DNA from: Winogradskyella sp.
GTDB taxonomy: Bacteria > Bacteroidota > Bacteroidia > Flavobacteriales > Flavobacteriaceae
DNA length: 48,763 nt
NCBI GenBank assembly: GCA_004211785.1
Contig: SHBX01000021.1
Coordinates: 1-48,763, forward strand
Direction of reading: 5' to 3'
In this document: piece by piece, positions 24,357 through 32,544 of the stretch
Layout: the number at the start of each line of letters is the position of its first letter
Numbering within the stretch: position 1 is the stretch's first letter
The notes under the pieces: generated by a model
The model's input: the letters and a program-made list of their open reading frames with translations, nothing else
Told to the model about the DNA's origin: nothing
Database searches by the model: none
Made by a program: the position numbers and the translations under genes

Positions 24357-25118
24357 TTATTTATTCTTCCAGAACTTCAATTTCTTTTTTAATCTCTTTT
24401 TTCGGTGGTAACGCTCTTGGAAATCTTGAGTTTCTTTCCACATAGCACTAAAAACATTAGCTTCATCTTCTCCAGAAACTTTAGCATATTCGTTACTCAT
24501 CACTTTAATCATTGATTTGTGAATGGTAAGTTTTGATAGGTTCTTCATTCGAGCTTCAAAATCCATTTTGCCAAACTTCATTCGGTTTAAATCCACTAAA
24601 TAAAATTTATAATCGCTATTATTTAATTCTATAAGTGTATTACCTGGAGAATGATCTAAGAAATTAATTCCTTTTTGGTGTAATTGGTAAGAAAATCTAG
24701 TAAAAGCCCTAAGTATAGCTTCGTGATTAGGGTATTTCAAGTCTGTCGTTAATTCTCTGTACGTTAAATCTGCTTTCAAATGAGCACTAGCATAATAACT
24801 ATTTTTAAATGATAGTGCATTGCTGTTTTCAAAATAACCAAAAGGCTTAGGCGTACCTATTTCGTTTTTTTCTAGATGCTGTGCATACTCAAAAGAGCGT
24901 TGTGCTTTAGATTTTCTAAAAAATCGATATACAAATTTATTAATCAGATTGGGCGTTCTAAAAGACTTTACATTAATGGCAACACCATCAATGATTTTGG
25001 TTTTTATGACATTACGATCACCATCATTAAACATCTCACCCTCACTTTTAAAATTAATTATAAACTCTAAAAGTTGGTCGTTAAATGTTTTATCGTCTGA
25101 TGCAAAGACTCTTTTCAT
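24357..25118 (-). CDS. Kdo/WaaP-like lipopolysaccharide kinase domain protein
   Basis: A 253-residue protein-kinase-fold protein related to the Kdo kinase/WaaP/InaA group, which phosphorylates LPS core sugars. The VNVKSF-type lysine strand (INVKSFRTPN near 52) corresponds to the ATP-binding lysine. The catalytic loop is HQKGINFLDHSPGNTLI near 146, with Asp and Asn in place. FYLVDLNRMKFG near 172 replaces the DFG metal site with VDLNR, as in this family. The C-terminus is strongly basic (RKKRLKKKLKFWKNK), fitting peripheral membrane binding. The location among LPS glycosyltransferases supports the role. The exact acceptor is unknown. Confidence 0.78.
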   Translation of the reverse strand: MKRVFASDDKTFNDQLLEFIINFKSEGEMFNDGDRNVIKTKIIDGVAINVKSFRTPNLINKFVYRFFRKSKAQRSFEYAQHLEKNEIGTPKPFGYFENSNALSFKNSYYASAHLKADLTYRELTTDLKYPNHEAILRAFTRFSYQLHQKGINFLDHSPGNTLIELNNSDYKFYLVDLNRMKFGKMDFEARMKNLSKLTIHKSMIKVMSNEYAKVSGEDEANVFSAMWKETQDFQERYHRKKRLKKKLKFWKNK

Positions 25119-25181
25119 GCTGCGAAATTACAATTATTGAGCAAAAAACAATTAGTTCTATTTTTTTTATTTCTTTGCATC

Positions 25182-26270
25182 ATGTCCAAAAAACCGCAAG
25201 TCTTCCTAGAATCTCACAACATCAAAAACTTAAATTTTGGTTTTGGTCAGTTTAACTACCATTTAATTAAAGGCATAGCTTCTTTAAATACTGAAGACTT
25301 AACCATTATACTAAATGTAAAGGACACTCAAAAGCTAAAATCTGAGTTTGGCGGTAACTTTAAATACCGAATTTATAAGTCGCTAAGTAGATATCCTCTT
25401 TTTAGGATTAAGAAAAAATACGATTTATGGCATTCTTTAAATCAAAACATTAAGGTTGAACCTTTTTTTGATATCCCTTATGTTTTAACGGTGCATGATG
25501 TGAATTTTATTAATGAAATTTCGGATGATATGTCGCATAAACGCAATGTGAGATTTCAAGAAAAATTAAACCGAAGTCATGCCATTACTTATATTTCTAA
25601 CTACGCGAAAGCATCTACACATAAATACTTTAAAATTCCTAATGTTCCAGAGTTTGTAATATATAATGGCAATCCTATAACTGAAGTAGATATTCCTAAA
25701 GGTTACATACCAAAAACAAATACCGAGAGACTATTTTTCTATTTTATAGGTGAATTTTCAGAACGAAAAAATATTCATACACTCGTTGAAATGTTAGTGA
25801 ATCTACCAGAATATGACCTTGTCTTATCTGGTAAAAACGAAACTGAATATGGTAAAACAAAACTCGCTGAAACCATATCAAAACTAAAGCTCGAAAATCG
25901 TGTACACATTACCGGAAAAGTTTCTGATACAGATAAGCAATATTACCTAAAAAATTGTACTGCTTTTGTATTCCCATCTTTAAGAGAAGGTTTTGGTATT
26001 CCGCCAATTGAAGCTATGCGTTTTGGCAAACCTGTTTTTATGTCTAACAATACATCTCTCCCAGAAATTGGAGGAAATCATGCGTTTTATTGGGATAATT
26101 ACAATCCTGATGATATGGCAAAAGTTGTGAAAGAAGGTCTTCAAAAGTTTAACACCAATAACGTTGAACTCTCTAAAGCTTATGAAACGCATGCCAAAAG
26201 TTTTGACTGGAAAAAAGCGGCTTCAGAATATTTAGAGGTATACAGAACTGTCTTAAAGAATCATCAATAA
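25182..26270 (+). CDS. Glycosyltransferase family 4 (GT1/4 superfamily)
   Basis: A 362-residue GT-B retaining transferase. The ATG at 25182 is preferred. The open frame reaches back to a TTG at 25137, but those 15 residues are a poor, non-conserved hydrophobic stretch lying over the likely promoter. The C-terminal half holds the family signature: FYFIGEFSERKNIHTLVEM near 200, LENRVHITGKVSD near 247, and SLREGFGIPPIEAMRFGKPV near 283 with the E-x7-E pair. The N-terminal half contains LTVHDVNF, as in enzymes acting on lipid-linked or LPS acceptors. The sugar is unknown. The kinase gene diverges from it. Confidence 0.85.
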   Translation: MSKKPQVFLESHNIKNLNFGFGQFNYHLIKGIASLNTEDLTIILNVKDTQKLKSEFGGNFKYRIYKSLSRYPLFRIKKKYDLWHSLNQNIKVEPFFDIPYVLTVHDVNFINEISDDMSHKRNVRFQEKLNRSHAITYISNYAKASTHKYFKIPNVPEFVIYNGNPITEVDIPKGYIPKTNTERLFFYFIGEFSERKNIHTLVEMLVNLPEYDLVLSGKNETEYGKTKLAETISKLKLENRVHITGKVSDTDKQYYLKNCTAFVFPSLREGFGIPPIEAMRFGKPVFMSNNTSLPEIGGNHAFYWDNYNPDDMAKVVKEGLQKFNTNNVELSKAYETHAKSFDWKKAASEYLEVYRTVLKNHQ

Positions 26271-26276
26271 AAAGAT

Positions 26277-26284
26277 TAATTTTG
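26277..26284 (+). promoter_or_regulatory. -7 promoter box of the FkbM methyltransferase gene
   Basis: TAATTTTG, an exact TAnnTTTG match, falls right after the stop of the GT4 gene and 26 bases before the next ATG. It indicates an independent promoter for the two methyltransferase genes. Confidence 0.55.
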
Positions 26285-26310
26285 CAACAGATTAAATCAA
26301 CCAATACGCC

Positions 26311-27150
26311 ATGAGCAAACTTAAATATTTCTTTAAAAATCTTAAATCTCAGAAACGTAAAAAAATTTTTGGCGAGCATGCCAAAGGTATAATTTATGAG
26401 TCTAAGAACGGAGTTATAGCTTTGCCTATTGAAGATATTACTATAGGAAAAAGTCTAGGTTTTAAAGGTCACTGGGATATTAATGAGGCTAATAAAATTA
26501 AAGACAAGTGCTCTGAGGATGATACAATTTATGTCATTGGCACTCATGTTGGCACTCTTTTAATTCCGCTTGCAAAAAAAGTAAAGCAAATTATAGGTTA
26601 TGAAGCCAATAAAAATACACATTGGTATGCTGAGAAAAACTTAGATTTAAATGATACCAAAAACGTTACTATATATAACTACGCTGTAGGTAATGAAAAT
26701 AAAGAAGTAGAATTTTATCAAAGCACTGTAAATACAGGCGGCAGTAAAATAAAGCCTATAAAAGAAGCTCCTCAATACACGTATGACAATCCAAAAACCG
26801 TAAAAGTAGATATGATTGTTTTGGACGGGCATATTAAACAACAAAACCTTCCTGAACCTACTGGTTTTATAATGGATATTGAAGGCGCTGAGTATTTTGC
26901 ACTACAAGGCATGCAAGAGAGTTTAAAAAAGGCAAAATTCTTATATGTAGAATATGTGCCTCATCATTTAGAAAACGTTTCAAATGTATCTAAAGAGACT
27001 TTCATGGCGTTGATTTTACCACATTTTAAAACAGCATCATTTATAAAACGAGATAAGGTATTTTCATTAGAGAACGAATCTGCTGCATTTTTTGACTACT
27101 TAAACGAATTACAAACAAACGATAAGGCTGAAGATATTTTATTCGAATAA
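26311..27150 (+). CDS. FkbM-family SAM-dependent methyltransferase
   Basis: A 279-residue class I methyltransferase. Motif I is YVIGTHVGTLLIPLA near 74 and the acidic end of strand 2 is IIGYEANKNTHWYAEKNL near 91. VTIYNYAVGNENKEVEFYQS near 117 and FIMDIEGAEYFALQGM near 186 are typical of FkbM proteins, which O-methylate sugars or polyketides. In a surface-glycan cluster, sugar O-methylation is the natural reading. The N-terminal 20 residues are basic. It is followed by another methyltransferase-like gene after 10 bp, so both are probably one transcript. Confidence 0.83.
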   Translation: MSKLKYFFKNLKSQKRKKIFGEHAKGIIYESKNGVIALPIEDITIGKSLGFKGHWDINEANKIKDKCSEDDTIYVIGTHVGTLLIPLAKKVKQIIGYEANKNTHWYAEKNLDLNDTKNVTIYNYAVGNENKEVEFYQSTVNTGGSKIKPIKEAPQYTYDNPKTVKVDMIVLDGHIKQQNLPEPTGFIMDIEGAEYFALQGMQESLKKAKFLYVEYVPHHLENVSNVSKETFMALILPHFKTASFIKRDKVFSLENESAAFFDYLNELQTNDKAEDILFE

Positions 27151-27160
27151 AAACACAACC

Positions 27161-27832
27161 ATGATTTTATATTACATTCTTGGAGTTATTGCTCTTGCAC
27201 TACTTATTCATTTTGGCATTAAATTTTCAAAGCATAAATCTTTATACCCATTTATGCCTTTTAAATATAATTTCAGAAGACGGCGAATCACATTCAAAAA
27301 AACACTTGAGCTTTTAGGAGAACGAAAAGCCAAAGTTATTGTTGAAACTGGTACATCTCGTAAAGGTCTTGAAGCGACTCGAGGTGACGGAGCAGCAACT
27401 ATAGTATTTGGCAAATGGGCAAAACAAAATGATGCCAAAATGTACTCTGTAGATATTAGCCAGGATTCAGTAAAAGGCTCTCAAGATGCAGTAACTGAAC
27501 AAGGTTTAGATAAAAATGTTTCTGTATTACACCAAGATGCACTTGTTTTTTTAGCAGAGTTTGACCAAAAAATAGATTTGTTATACCTAGACAGTTACGA
27601 CTATTCGAGAACAGACGTAGAGATTCAACAAAAAAGTCAAGAACATCACTTAAAAGAGTTTCAACTAGCAGAAGATAAACTTCATGAGCAAACTGTTGTA
27701 CTTATTGACGATTGTGGATTACCTGGTGGAGGAAAAGGCAAACTTGTTGTTGAATATATGATAGAAAGAGGTTGGGAAGTTATCATTGACGCTTATCAAA
27801 TTCTATTGGTAAAAAAAGGTACTGCAGCTTAG
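27161..27832 (+). CDS. Membrane-anchored class I methyltransferase-like protein
   Basis: A 223-residue protein. Residues 1-19 are a hydrophobic anchor (MILYYILGVIALALLIHFG), followed by a basic stretch at 37-45. The soluble part has a Rossmann methyltransferase core: VIVETGTSRKGLEA near 57, MYSVDIS near 92, VSVLHQDALVFL near 119, LLYLDSYDYS near 136 and VVLIDDCGLPGGGKG near 177. The glycine-poor motif I (ETGTS) occurs in the Methyltransf_24 type. The acceptor is unknown. The tight spacing to the FkbM gene and the anchor suggest action on lipid-linked glycan at the inner membrane. Confidence 0.7.
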   Translation: MILYYILGVIALALLIHFGIKFSKHKSLYPFMPFKYNFRRRRITFKKTLELLGERKAKVIVETGTSRKGLEATRGDGAATIVFGKWAKQNDAKMYSVDISQDSVKGSQDAVTEQGLDKNVSVLHQDALVFLAEFDQKIDLLYLDSYDYSRTDVEIQQKSQEHHLKEFQLAEDKLHEQTVVLIDDCGLPGGGKGKLVVEYMIERGWEVIIDAYQILLVKKGTAA

Positions 27833-27875
27833 TATTTTCTTCTATACACAATTAGGGTCTTCATTTACTATGTTG

Positions 27876-27883
27876 TAAATTTG
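27876..27883 (+). promoter_or_regulatory. -7 promoter box of cca
   Basis: TAAATTTG, an exact TAnnTTTG match followed by CATC, is 36 bases before the cca ATG. No -33 TTG was seen at the preferred distance. Confidence 0.6.
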
Positions 27884-27919
27884 CATCTTTAAAATCGAAG
27901 TCGAATTTTATTCGATAAA

Positions 27920-29335
27920 ATGAAGTACAAAAACGCATTACAACTTTCAGTTTTTAAAACTATTTCGCAATCAGCAGATGCTTTAGGTGTTGATGCATAT
28001 GTGATTGGTGGTTTTGTACGTGATTATTTCTTAGAACGAGGCAACGCAAAAGATATAGATATTGTTGCCATAGGTAGTGGTATTGAGTTAGCTCAACATG
28101 TTGCCAATAATTTACCCAACTCTCCAAAAGTTCAGGTTTTTAAAACCTATGGTACGGCTATGCTTAGGCATGGTGATATTGAGATAGAATTTGTTGGCGC
28201 TCGCAAAGAAAGTTATACTGAAAACAGCAGAAATCCTGTTGTAGAAAATGGCACATTAGAAGATGATCAAAATCGTCGCGATTTTACAATTAATGCATTA
28301 GCATTAGCGCTAAACAATAATAACTTCGGCGAACTTCTTGACCCTTTTAATGGTGTAACTGATTTAGACAAAGGCATTATTAGAACGCCTCTAAATCCAG
28401 ATATCACCTACTCCGATGACCCATTACGTATGATGCGTGCCATCCGTTTTGCAACGCAACTTAACTTCAAGATTGAAGATGTGTCACTAAATGCCATCTC
28501 AAAAAATAAGGAGCGCATAAATATTATTACCAAAGAACGTATTATTACAGAATTAAATAAAATTCTGGAAAGCGATAAACCTTCCATTGGATTTACTCAT
28601 TTAGAAAAAACAGGCCTTCTAGATTTTATAATGCCAGAGCTTACAGCGCTTAAAGGTATTGACGAAAAAGAAGGTCAACGTCATAAAGATAATTTCTATC
28701 ACACTTTAGAAGTAGTCGATAATATTTGTAAAACCACTGATAACCTTTGGTTGCGTTGGGCTGCTTTGTTACATGACATTGGTAAAGCACCAACTAAGCG
28801 CTTTCATAAAAAAATTGGCTGGACCTTTCACGGTCACGAATTTGTAGGCTCAAAAATGGTGTACAAATTGTTTAAAAGGTTAAAAATGCCATTGAATGAC
28901 AAAATGAAATTTGTTCAGAAAATGGTATATATGAGTTCTCGACCAATTGTTTTAGCTTCAGAAGTTACAGATTCTGCAGTACGCCGTTTGGTCTTTGATG
29001 CGGGCGATAATGTAGAAGATTTAATGACACTTTGCGAAGCGGATATCACAACAAAGAACCCAAAGAAGTTTAAAAAGTATCATAACAATTTTAAAATTGT
29101 AAGAGATAAAATTGTTGAAGTTGAAGAACGAGATCACGTGCGTAATTTTCAACCGCCAGTTACTGGTGAAGAGATTATGAAAACCTTTAATCTAAAGCCT
29201 TCAAAAGAAATAGGTATTATTAAAGAAGCCATAAAAGAAGCTATTCTTGAAGGCGATATACCAAACGAACATGATGCTGCGTTTGAATTAATGCTAGAAA
29301 AAGGAAAAGCTTTAGGATTGATAATTGATAATTGA
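27920..29335 (+). CDS. cca: CCA tRNA nucleotidyltransferase with HD domain
   Basis: Adds or repairs the CCA end of tRNAs without a template. The 471 residues show the class II nucleotidyltransferase head: YVIGGFVRDYFLERGNAKDIDIVAIG near 26-51, with GG..RD and the DxD metal aspartates. Then come ENGTLEDDQNRRDFTINALAL near 108, DDPLRMMRAIRFATQL near 155 and an HD domain RWAALLHDIGKAPTKRF near 280. The HD domain occurs in many bacterial enzymes and may provide phosphohydrolase activity. A Flavobacteria-type promoter box precedes it, and a GNAT gene follows after 24 bp. Confidence 0.95.
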   Translation: MKYKNALQLSVFKTISQSADALGVDAYVIGGFVRDYFLERGNAKDIDIVAIGSGIELAQHVANNLPNSPKVQVFKTYGTAMLRHGDIEIEFVGARKESYTENSRNPVVENGTLEDDQNRRDFTINALALALNNNNFGELLDPFNGVTDLDKGIIRTPLNPDITYSDDPLRMMRAIRFATQLNFKIEDVSLNAISKNKERINIITKERIITELNKILESDKPSIGFTHLEKTGLLDFIMPELTALKGIDEKEGQRHKDNFYHTLEVVDNICKTTDNLWLRWAALLHDIGKAPTKRFHKKIGWTFHGHEFVGSKMVYKLFKRLKMPLNDKMKFVQKMVYMSSRPIVLASEVTDSAVRRLVFDAGDNVEDLMTLCEADITTKNPKKFKKYHNNFKIVRDKIVEVEERDHVRNFQPPVTGEEIMKTFNLKPSKEIGIIKEAIKEAILEGDIPNEHDAAFELMLEKGKALGLIIDN

Positions 29336-29359
29336 CGAATTAATAAGTCATAATAAAGA

Positions 29360-29812
29360 ATGTTTAACCTCATCAGAACAACCTCAGACAACAAAGACTT
29401 CATCAATCTAGTGAAAGATTTGGATGCGTATTTGAAAGTTACTGATGGTAATGAGCACGAGTTTTATAATCAATTTAATTCTTTAGAAAGCTTAAGCAAT
29501 GTCGTCATTCTATACAAGGATAATGCACCTGTTGGTTGTGGTGCTTTTAAAAAATTTGATGAATCCTCTGTTGAAATAAAACGTATGTACGTTAATCCAA
29601 ATGCTAGAGAAAAAGGCTTAGGAAAACAAATTCTTATAGGCTTAGAAGATTGGGCAAAAGAAATAGGTTTTACATCTTGTATTTTGGAAACTGGAAAGCG
29701 TCAAATAGAAGCTGTGAAGTTTTATAAAAAGTGTGATTATAAGTCCATTCCAAAGTATGGGCAATACAAAGACATGGATAATAGTGTTTGCTTTAAAAAG
29801 GAATTAATCTAG
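29360..29812 (+). CDS. GNAT family N-acetyltransferase
   Basis: A 150-residue acetyltransferase. The core strand VVILYKDNAPVGCGAFKKF near 48 is followed by VEIKRMYVNPNAREKGLGKQIL near 71-92, containing the acetyl-CoA pyrophosphate loop (R-x-x-G-L-G-K). The C-terminal LETGKRQIEAVKFYKKCDYK completes the fold. The ATG at 29360 gives the expected N-terminus. The substrate is unknown. The gene lies between cca and ctaA with gaps of 24 and one base, so it is presumably part of that operon. Confidence 0.85.
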   Translation: MFNLIRTTSDNKDFINLVKDLDAYLKVTDGNEHEFYNQFNSLESLSNVVILYKDNAPVGCGAFKKFDESSVEIKRMYVNPNAREKGLGKQILIGLEDWAKEIGFTSCILETGKRQIEAVKFYKKCDYKSIPKYGQYKDMDNSVCFKKELI

Positions 29813-29813
29813 T

Positions 29814-30854
29814 ATGAAACAAAGATTCAGAAAAACTGCTAAAGTTGCACTAGTATTAGTTTATCTAGTTATAATAGCAGGTGCAGTTGTTCGTATGACC
29901 GGTTCCGGAATGGGTTGTCCAGATTGGCCAAAATGCTTTGGGTATTACATTCCGCCAACAGATATTTCTGAGCTTCAGTTTAAGCCAAATCACGATTACA
30001 AAAAAGGTATTGTTATTATCGTTGATGAGGCATTACAAGTCGCTTCAAAAGATTTTACATCTTCTAATGAAAGAAATGTCTCTAATTGGAAACCCTATAC
30101 AGAACACGATTACGCGATATTTAATCCACTACACACTTGGGTAGAATATATTAACAGGCTATTTGGTGCCCTTTCAGGATTACCAATTTTGATTTTCACA
30201 ATCATGTCTATTTGGCTATGGAGAAACAAAAAACGATTCTTATTACTATCTGTTTTTACAGTTTTTGGGATGGGGTTTCAGGCTTGGCTTGGTAAGACCG
30301 TTGTCGATTCTAATTTGGCGCCATACAAGATTACCATTCATATGGTTATGGCATTGGTTATTGTTGCTGTAATTTTATATCTGATTTATGCTTCTAAATC
30401 AACTTATAAAGACCAAAAGTTCGATTTAAAATTTAGGAACATTCTTATTGTAGCCACTATATTAACTCTTGTTCAGATTATTATAGGAACTCAAGTACGT
30501 CAATTTGTAGATGTACAAAACAAGCTCAACGGTTATTTCAATTGGGATATACAAAGCTTAGCACCTCTAAACTTTTATATTCATCGTTCACTTTCAATTT
30601 TAGTGTTATTATTAAATGTGTGGTTGTTTTTGCGACATCGTAAACTTCAACTGGGTTATAGCAAATATAAACTCGTTATAGTCTGTATTGCATTAGAAAT
30701 AGTTACAGGTGTTGCTATGTACTATTTTAACTTTCCGTTTTCTACGCAGCCATTACATATTGTTATTGCAACCATTTTAATCGGAATTCAGTTTTATATT
30801 GTTTTAGAAAGTCATAATTCTCATCGCTTAAAAAGTGTAGAAACTTCAGCTTAA
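29814..30854 (+). CDS. ctaA: Heme A synthase, COX15/CtaA family
   Basis: Oxidises heme O to heme A for cytochrome c oxidase, in the inner membrane. The 346 residues hold eight predicted transmembrane helices. Family residues include MTGSGMGCPDWPKCFGYY near 29, with the cysteine pair. HTWVEYINRLFGALSGLP near 106 carries a heme-ligand-type His, IHMVMALVIVAVI near 174 another, and FYIHRSLSILVLLLN near 249 a third. The version with a conserved C-x-x-x-x-x-C at the first loop is usual in Bacteroidota. The ATG is one base after the GNAT stop, so it belongs to that operon. Confidence 0.93.
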   Translation: MKQRFRKTAKVALVLVYLVIIAGAVVRMTGSGMGCPDWPKCFGYYIPPTDISELQFKPNHDYKKGIVIIVDEALQVASKDFTSSNERNVSNWKPYTEHDYAIFNPLHTWVEYINRLFGALSGLPILIFTIMSIWLWRNKKRFLLLSVFTVFGMGFQAWLGKTVVDSNLAPYKITIHMVMALVIVAVILYLIYASKSTYKDQKFDLKFRNILIVATILTLVQIIIGTQVRQFVDVQNKLNGYFNWDIQSLAPLNFYIHRSLSILVLLLNVWLFLRHRKLQLGYSKYKLVIVCIALEIVTGVAMYYFNFPFSTQPLHIVIATILIGIQFYIVLESHNSHRLKSVETSA

Positions 30855-30858
30855 ATCG

Positions 30859-30866
30859 TATCTTTG
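30859..30866 (+). promoter_or_regulatory. -7 promoter box of the pRiA4b ORF-3-like gene
   Basis: TATCTTTG, an exact TAnnTTTG match, sits right after the ctaA stop and 23 bases before the next ATG. Confidence 0.6.
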
Positions 30867-30889
30867 CTTGCTGATTTTAAAATAAAAAC

Positions 30890-31408
30890 ATGATATACAG
30901 ATTTAGAGTCATACTCGATAATGATACCGAAGAGGATATTTTCCGCGATTTAGAAATACGCGAAAGTGATTCTATGGAAGATCTTCATAATATCATTACA
31001 CAATCTTTTGGTTTTGATGGTATGGAAATGGCATCGTTTTACGTTAGTGATGGCGAGTGGAATCAAGGCGAAGAAATTGCTATGTTTGACGTTAGCGAAG
31101 GTCATAACAAAGTAAAAGTTATGAGTACTACAAAAATCAATGACATAGTGCATGAGGCTTCTACTCGATTGATTTATGTCTATGATTTTTTGAACATGTG
31201 GACTTTCTTTGTAGAACTTGCTGAGATTGTTGAAGAAGCAGAAAGTACAGATTACCCAAACTTAATGTTTGTACAAGGTCAAGTGCCTGACGAAGCACCA
31301 ATAAAAACGTTTGAAGCAGAAAGTGATGATGATGCATTTAATGAGTTTGAAGATGGTGTGGACGTAGATGATTACAGTGATTTAGACTTTGACGAAAACT
31401 GGAATTAA
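30890..31408 (+). CDS. Plasmid pRiA4b ORF-3-like protein (often labelled 'IS1096 passenger TnpR')
   Basis: A 172-residue protein of the pRiA4b ORF-3-like family. Visible features are the start MIYRFRVILDN, a DLHNIITQSFGFDGMEMASF helix-strand region near 31, RLIYVYDFLNMWTFFVEL near 92, and a very acidic tail (about 35% Asp/Glu in the last 40 residues). Automated annotation often names this family a transposon passenger or TnpR. Nothing mobile surrounds it here and the gene has a normal chromosomal promoter and terminator, so that label should not be taken literally. The function is unknown. Confidence 0.8.
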   Translation: MIYRFRVILDNDTEEDIFRDLEIRESDSMEDLHNIITQSFGFDGMEMASFYVSDGEWNQGEEIAMFDVSEGHNKVKVMSTTKINDIVHEASTRLIYVYDFLNMWTFFVELAEIVEEAESTDYPNLMFVQGQVPDEAPIKTFEAESDDDAFNEFEDGVDVDDYSDLDFDENWN

Positions 31409-31433
31409 CCCAGCGAAAATATTAATAATAAGC

Positions 31434-31464
31434 AAAAAGCATTTCTGAACGAAATGCTTTTTTT
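31434..31464 (+). terminator. Intrinsic terminator
   Basis: AAAAAGCATTTC (31434-31445) and GAAATGCTTTTT (31451-31462) form a perfect 12-bp stem with a five-base loop, followed by further T residues to 31464. It ends the pRiA4b ORF-3-like transcript. Confidence 0.9.
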
Positions 31465-31567
31465 GTGCTACATTGTAACAAAAAAATAACTTGCTCGTCT
31501 TACACACATAAACCAATCAATATTGAAATGTCTTACTAAGTCATTTCTCTATCAAAAACCAATCACT

Positions 31568-32467
31568 TTGGAGAATATCCTTACCATTAATAACCTGACT
31601 AAAAAGTTTGGTTACCTCACAGCAGTTAAAGATTTAAGCTTTACCATTCAAAAAGGTAATGTTTATGGTATTTTAGGACCTAACGGAAGCGGAAAATCTA
31701 CAACACTAGGTATTGTACTTAACGTAGTAAACAAAACTAATGGCGATTTTCATTGGTTTGATGGCAATGTGGACACACATGACGCCTTAAAAAAAGTTGG
31801 TGCTATTATAGAACGCCCAAACTTTTATCCTTACATGACAGCAGAACAAAACTTAAATTTGGTCTGTAAGATTAAAGGTGTTACTACAGATAAAGTACAA
31901 GAAAAATTAGAAGTTGTAGGTTTATTAGATAGGAAGAACAGTAAGTTCAGGACCTACTCTCTGGGTATGAAACAACGTTTAGCTATTGCTTCTGCACTAC
32001 TTAACGATCCAGAAATTTTAATCTTAGACGAACCAACAAATGGTCTAGATCCACAAGGCATACATCAAATAAGACAAATCATAAAAGATATTGCATCTGA
32101 TGGGACAACGATACTTTTAGCATCTCACTTATTAGACGAAGTAGAAAAAGTATGCTCTCATGTTGTTGTGCTTCGTAAAGGCGAGAAACTATACTCTGGT
32201 CGTGTAGATGAGATGATTAATAGTCATGGCTTTTTTGAATTAAAAACAGATAAGCAATCCGAATTAATTTCAATTTTAGAAAATCATAAGCTTTTTGACA
32301 AAATTAAAACTGAGGACGATTTAATTACTGCGTTTTTAACCGAACCGATGTCAGCTTCAGATTTTAATAAACTGATGTTCGACAAAGGTATTGTCCTTTC
32401 GCATCTAGTAAAGCGTAAAGAAAGCTTGGAAGAACAATTCCTTCAACTTACTGACAATTTAAACTAA
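31568..32467 (+). CDS. ABC transporter ATP-binding protein
   Basis: A 299-residue ABC ATPase if started at the TTG at 31568, giving MENILTINNLTKKFG, the normal N-terminus of this family. The open frame extends back to a TTG at 31523, but those 15 residues do not look like ABC sequence. No in-frame ATG exists near the start. It has Walker A GPNGSGKST at 37-45, the signature variant YSLGMKQRL near 133 and Walker B ILILDEPTNGLDP near 154, followed by the H-loop LASHLLDE near 188. A C-terminal extension of about 80 residues is common in drug/nodulation-type exporters. It pairs with the permease gene 77 bp downstream. Confidence 0.88.
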   Translation: MENILTINNLTKKFGYLTAVKDLSFTIQKGNVYGILGPNGSGKSTTLGIVLNVVNKTNGDFHWFDGNVDTHDALKKVGAIIERPNFYPYMTAEQNLNLVCKIKGVTTDKVQEKLEVVGLLDRKNSKFRTYSLGMKQRLAIASALLNDPEILILDEPTNGLDPQGIHQIRQIIKDIASDGTTILLASHLLDEVEKVCSHVVVLRKGEKLYSGRVDEMINSHGFFELKTDKQSELISILENHKLFDKIKTEDDLITAFLTEPMSASDFNKLMFDKGIVLSHLVKRKESLEEQFLQLTDNLN

Positions 32468-32483
32468 AACTTATTTGCTATAT

Positions 32484-32509
32484 GTCATGCTGAGCGCAGT
32501 CGAAGCACC
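32484..32509. repeat. Dispersed intergenic repeat (REP-like) between ABC genes
   Basis: GTCATGCTGAGCGCAGTCGA followed by AGCACC; its reverse complement has CTTCGACtgcGCTCAG. It is GC-rich within an AT-rich spacer and is related to the palindrome at 6244-6262. My recollection is that the same string is scattered in many Bacteroidota genomes. Confidence 0.6.
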
Positions 32510-32544
32510 TTTTAGCTAACAAACCATATACAATCAATCAAACC

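Noticed and set aside
30890..31408. Possible transposon gene suggested by the family's common label
   Set aside because: No transposase, terminal repeats or target duplication nearby; ordinary promoter and terminator surround it.
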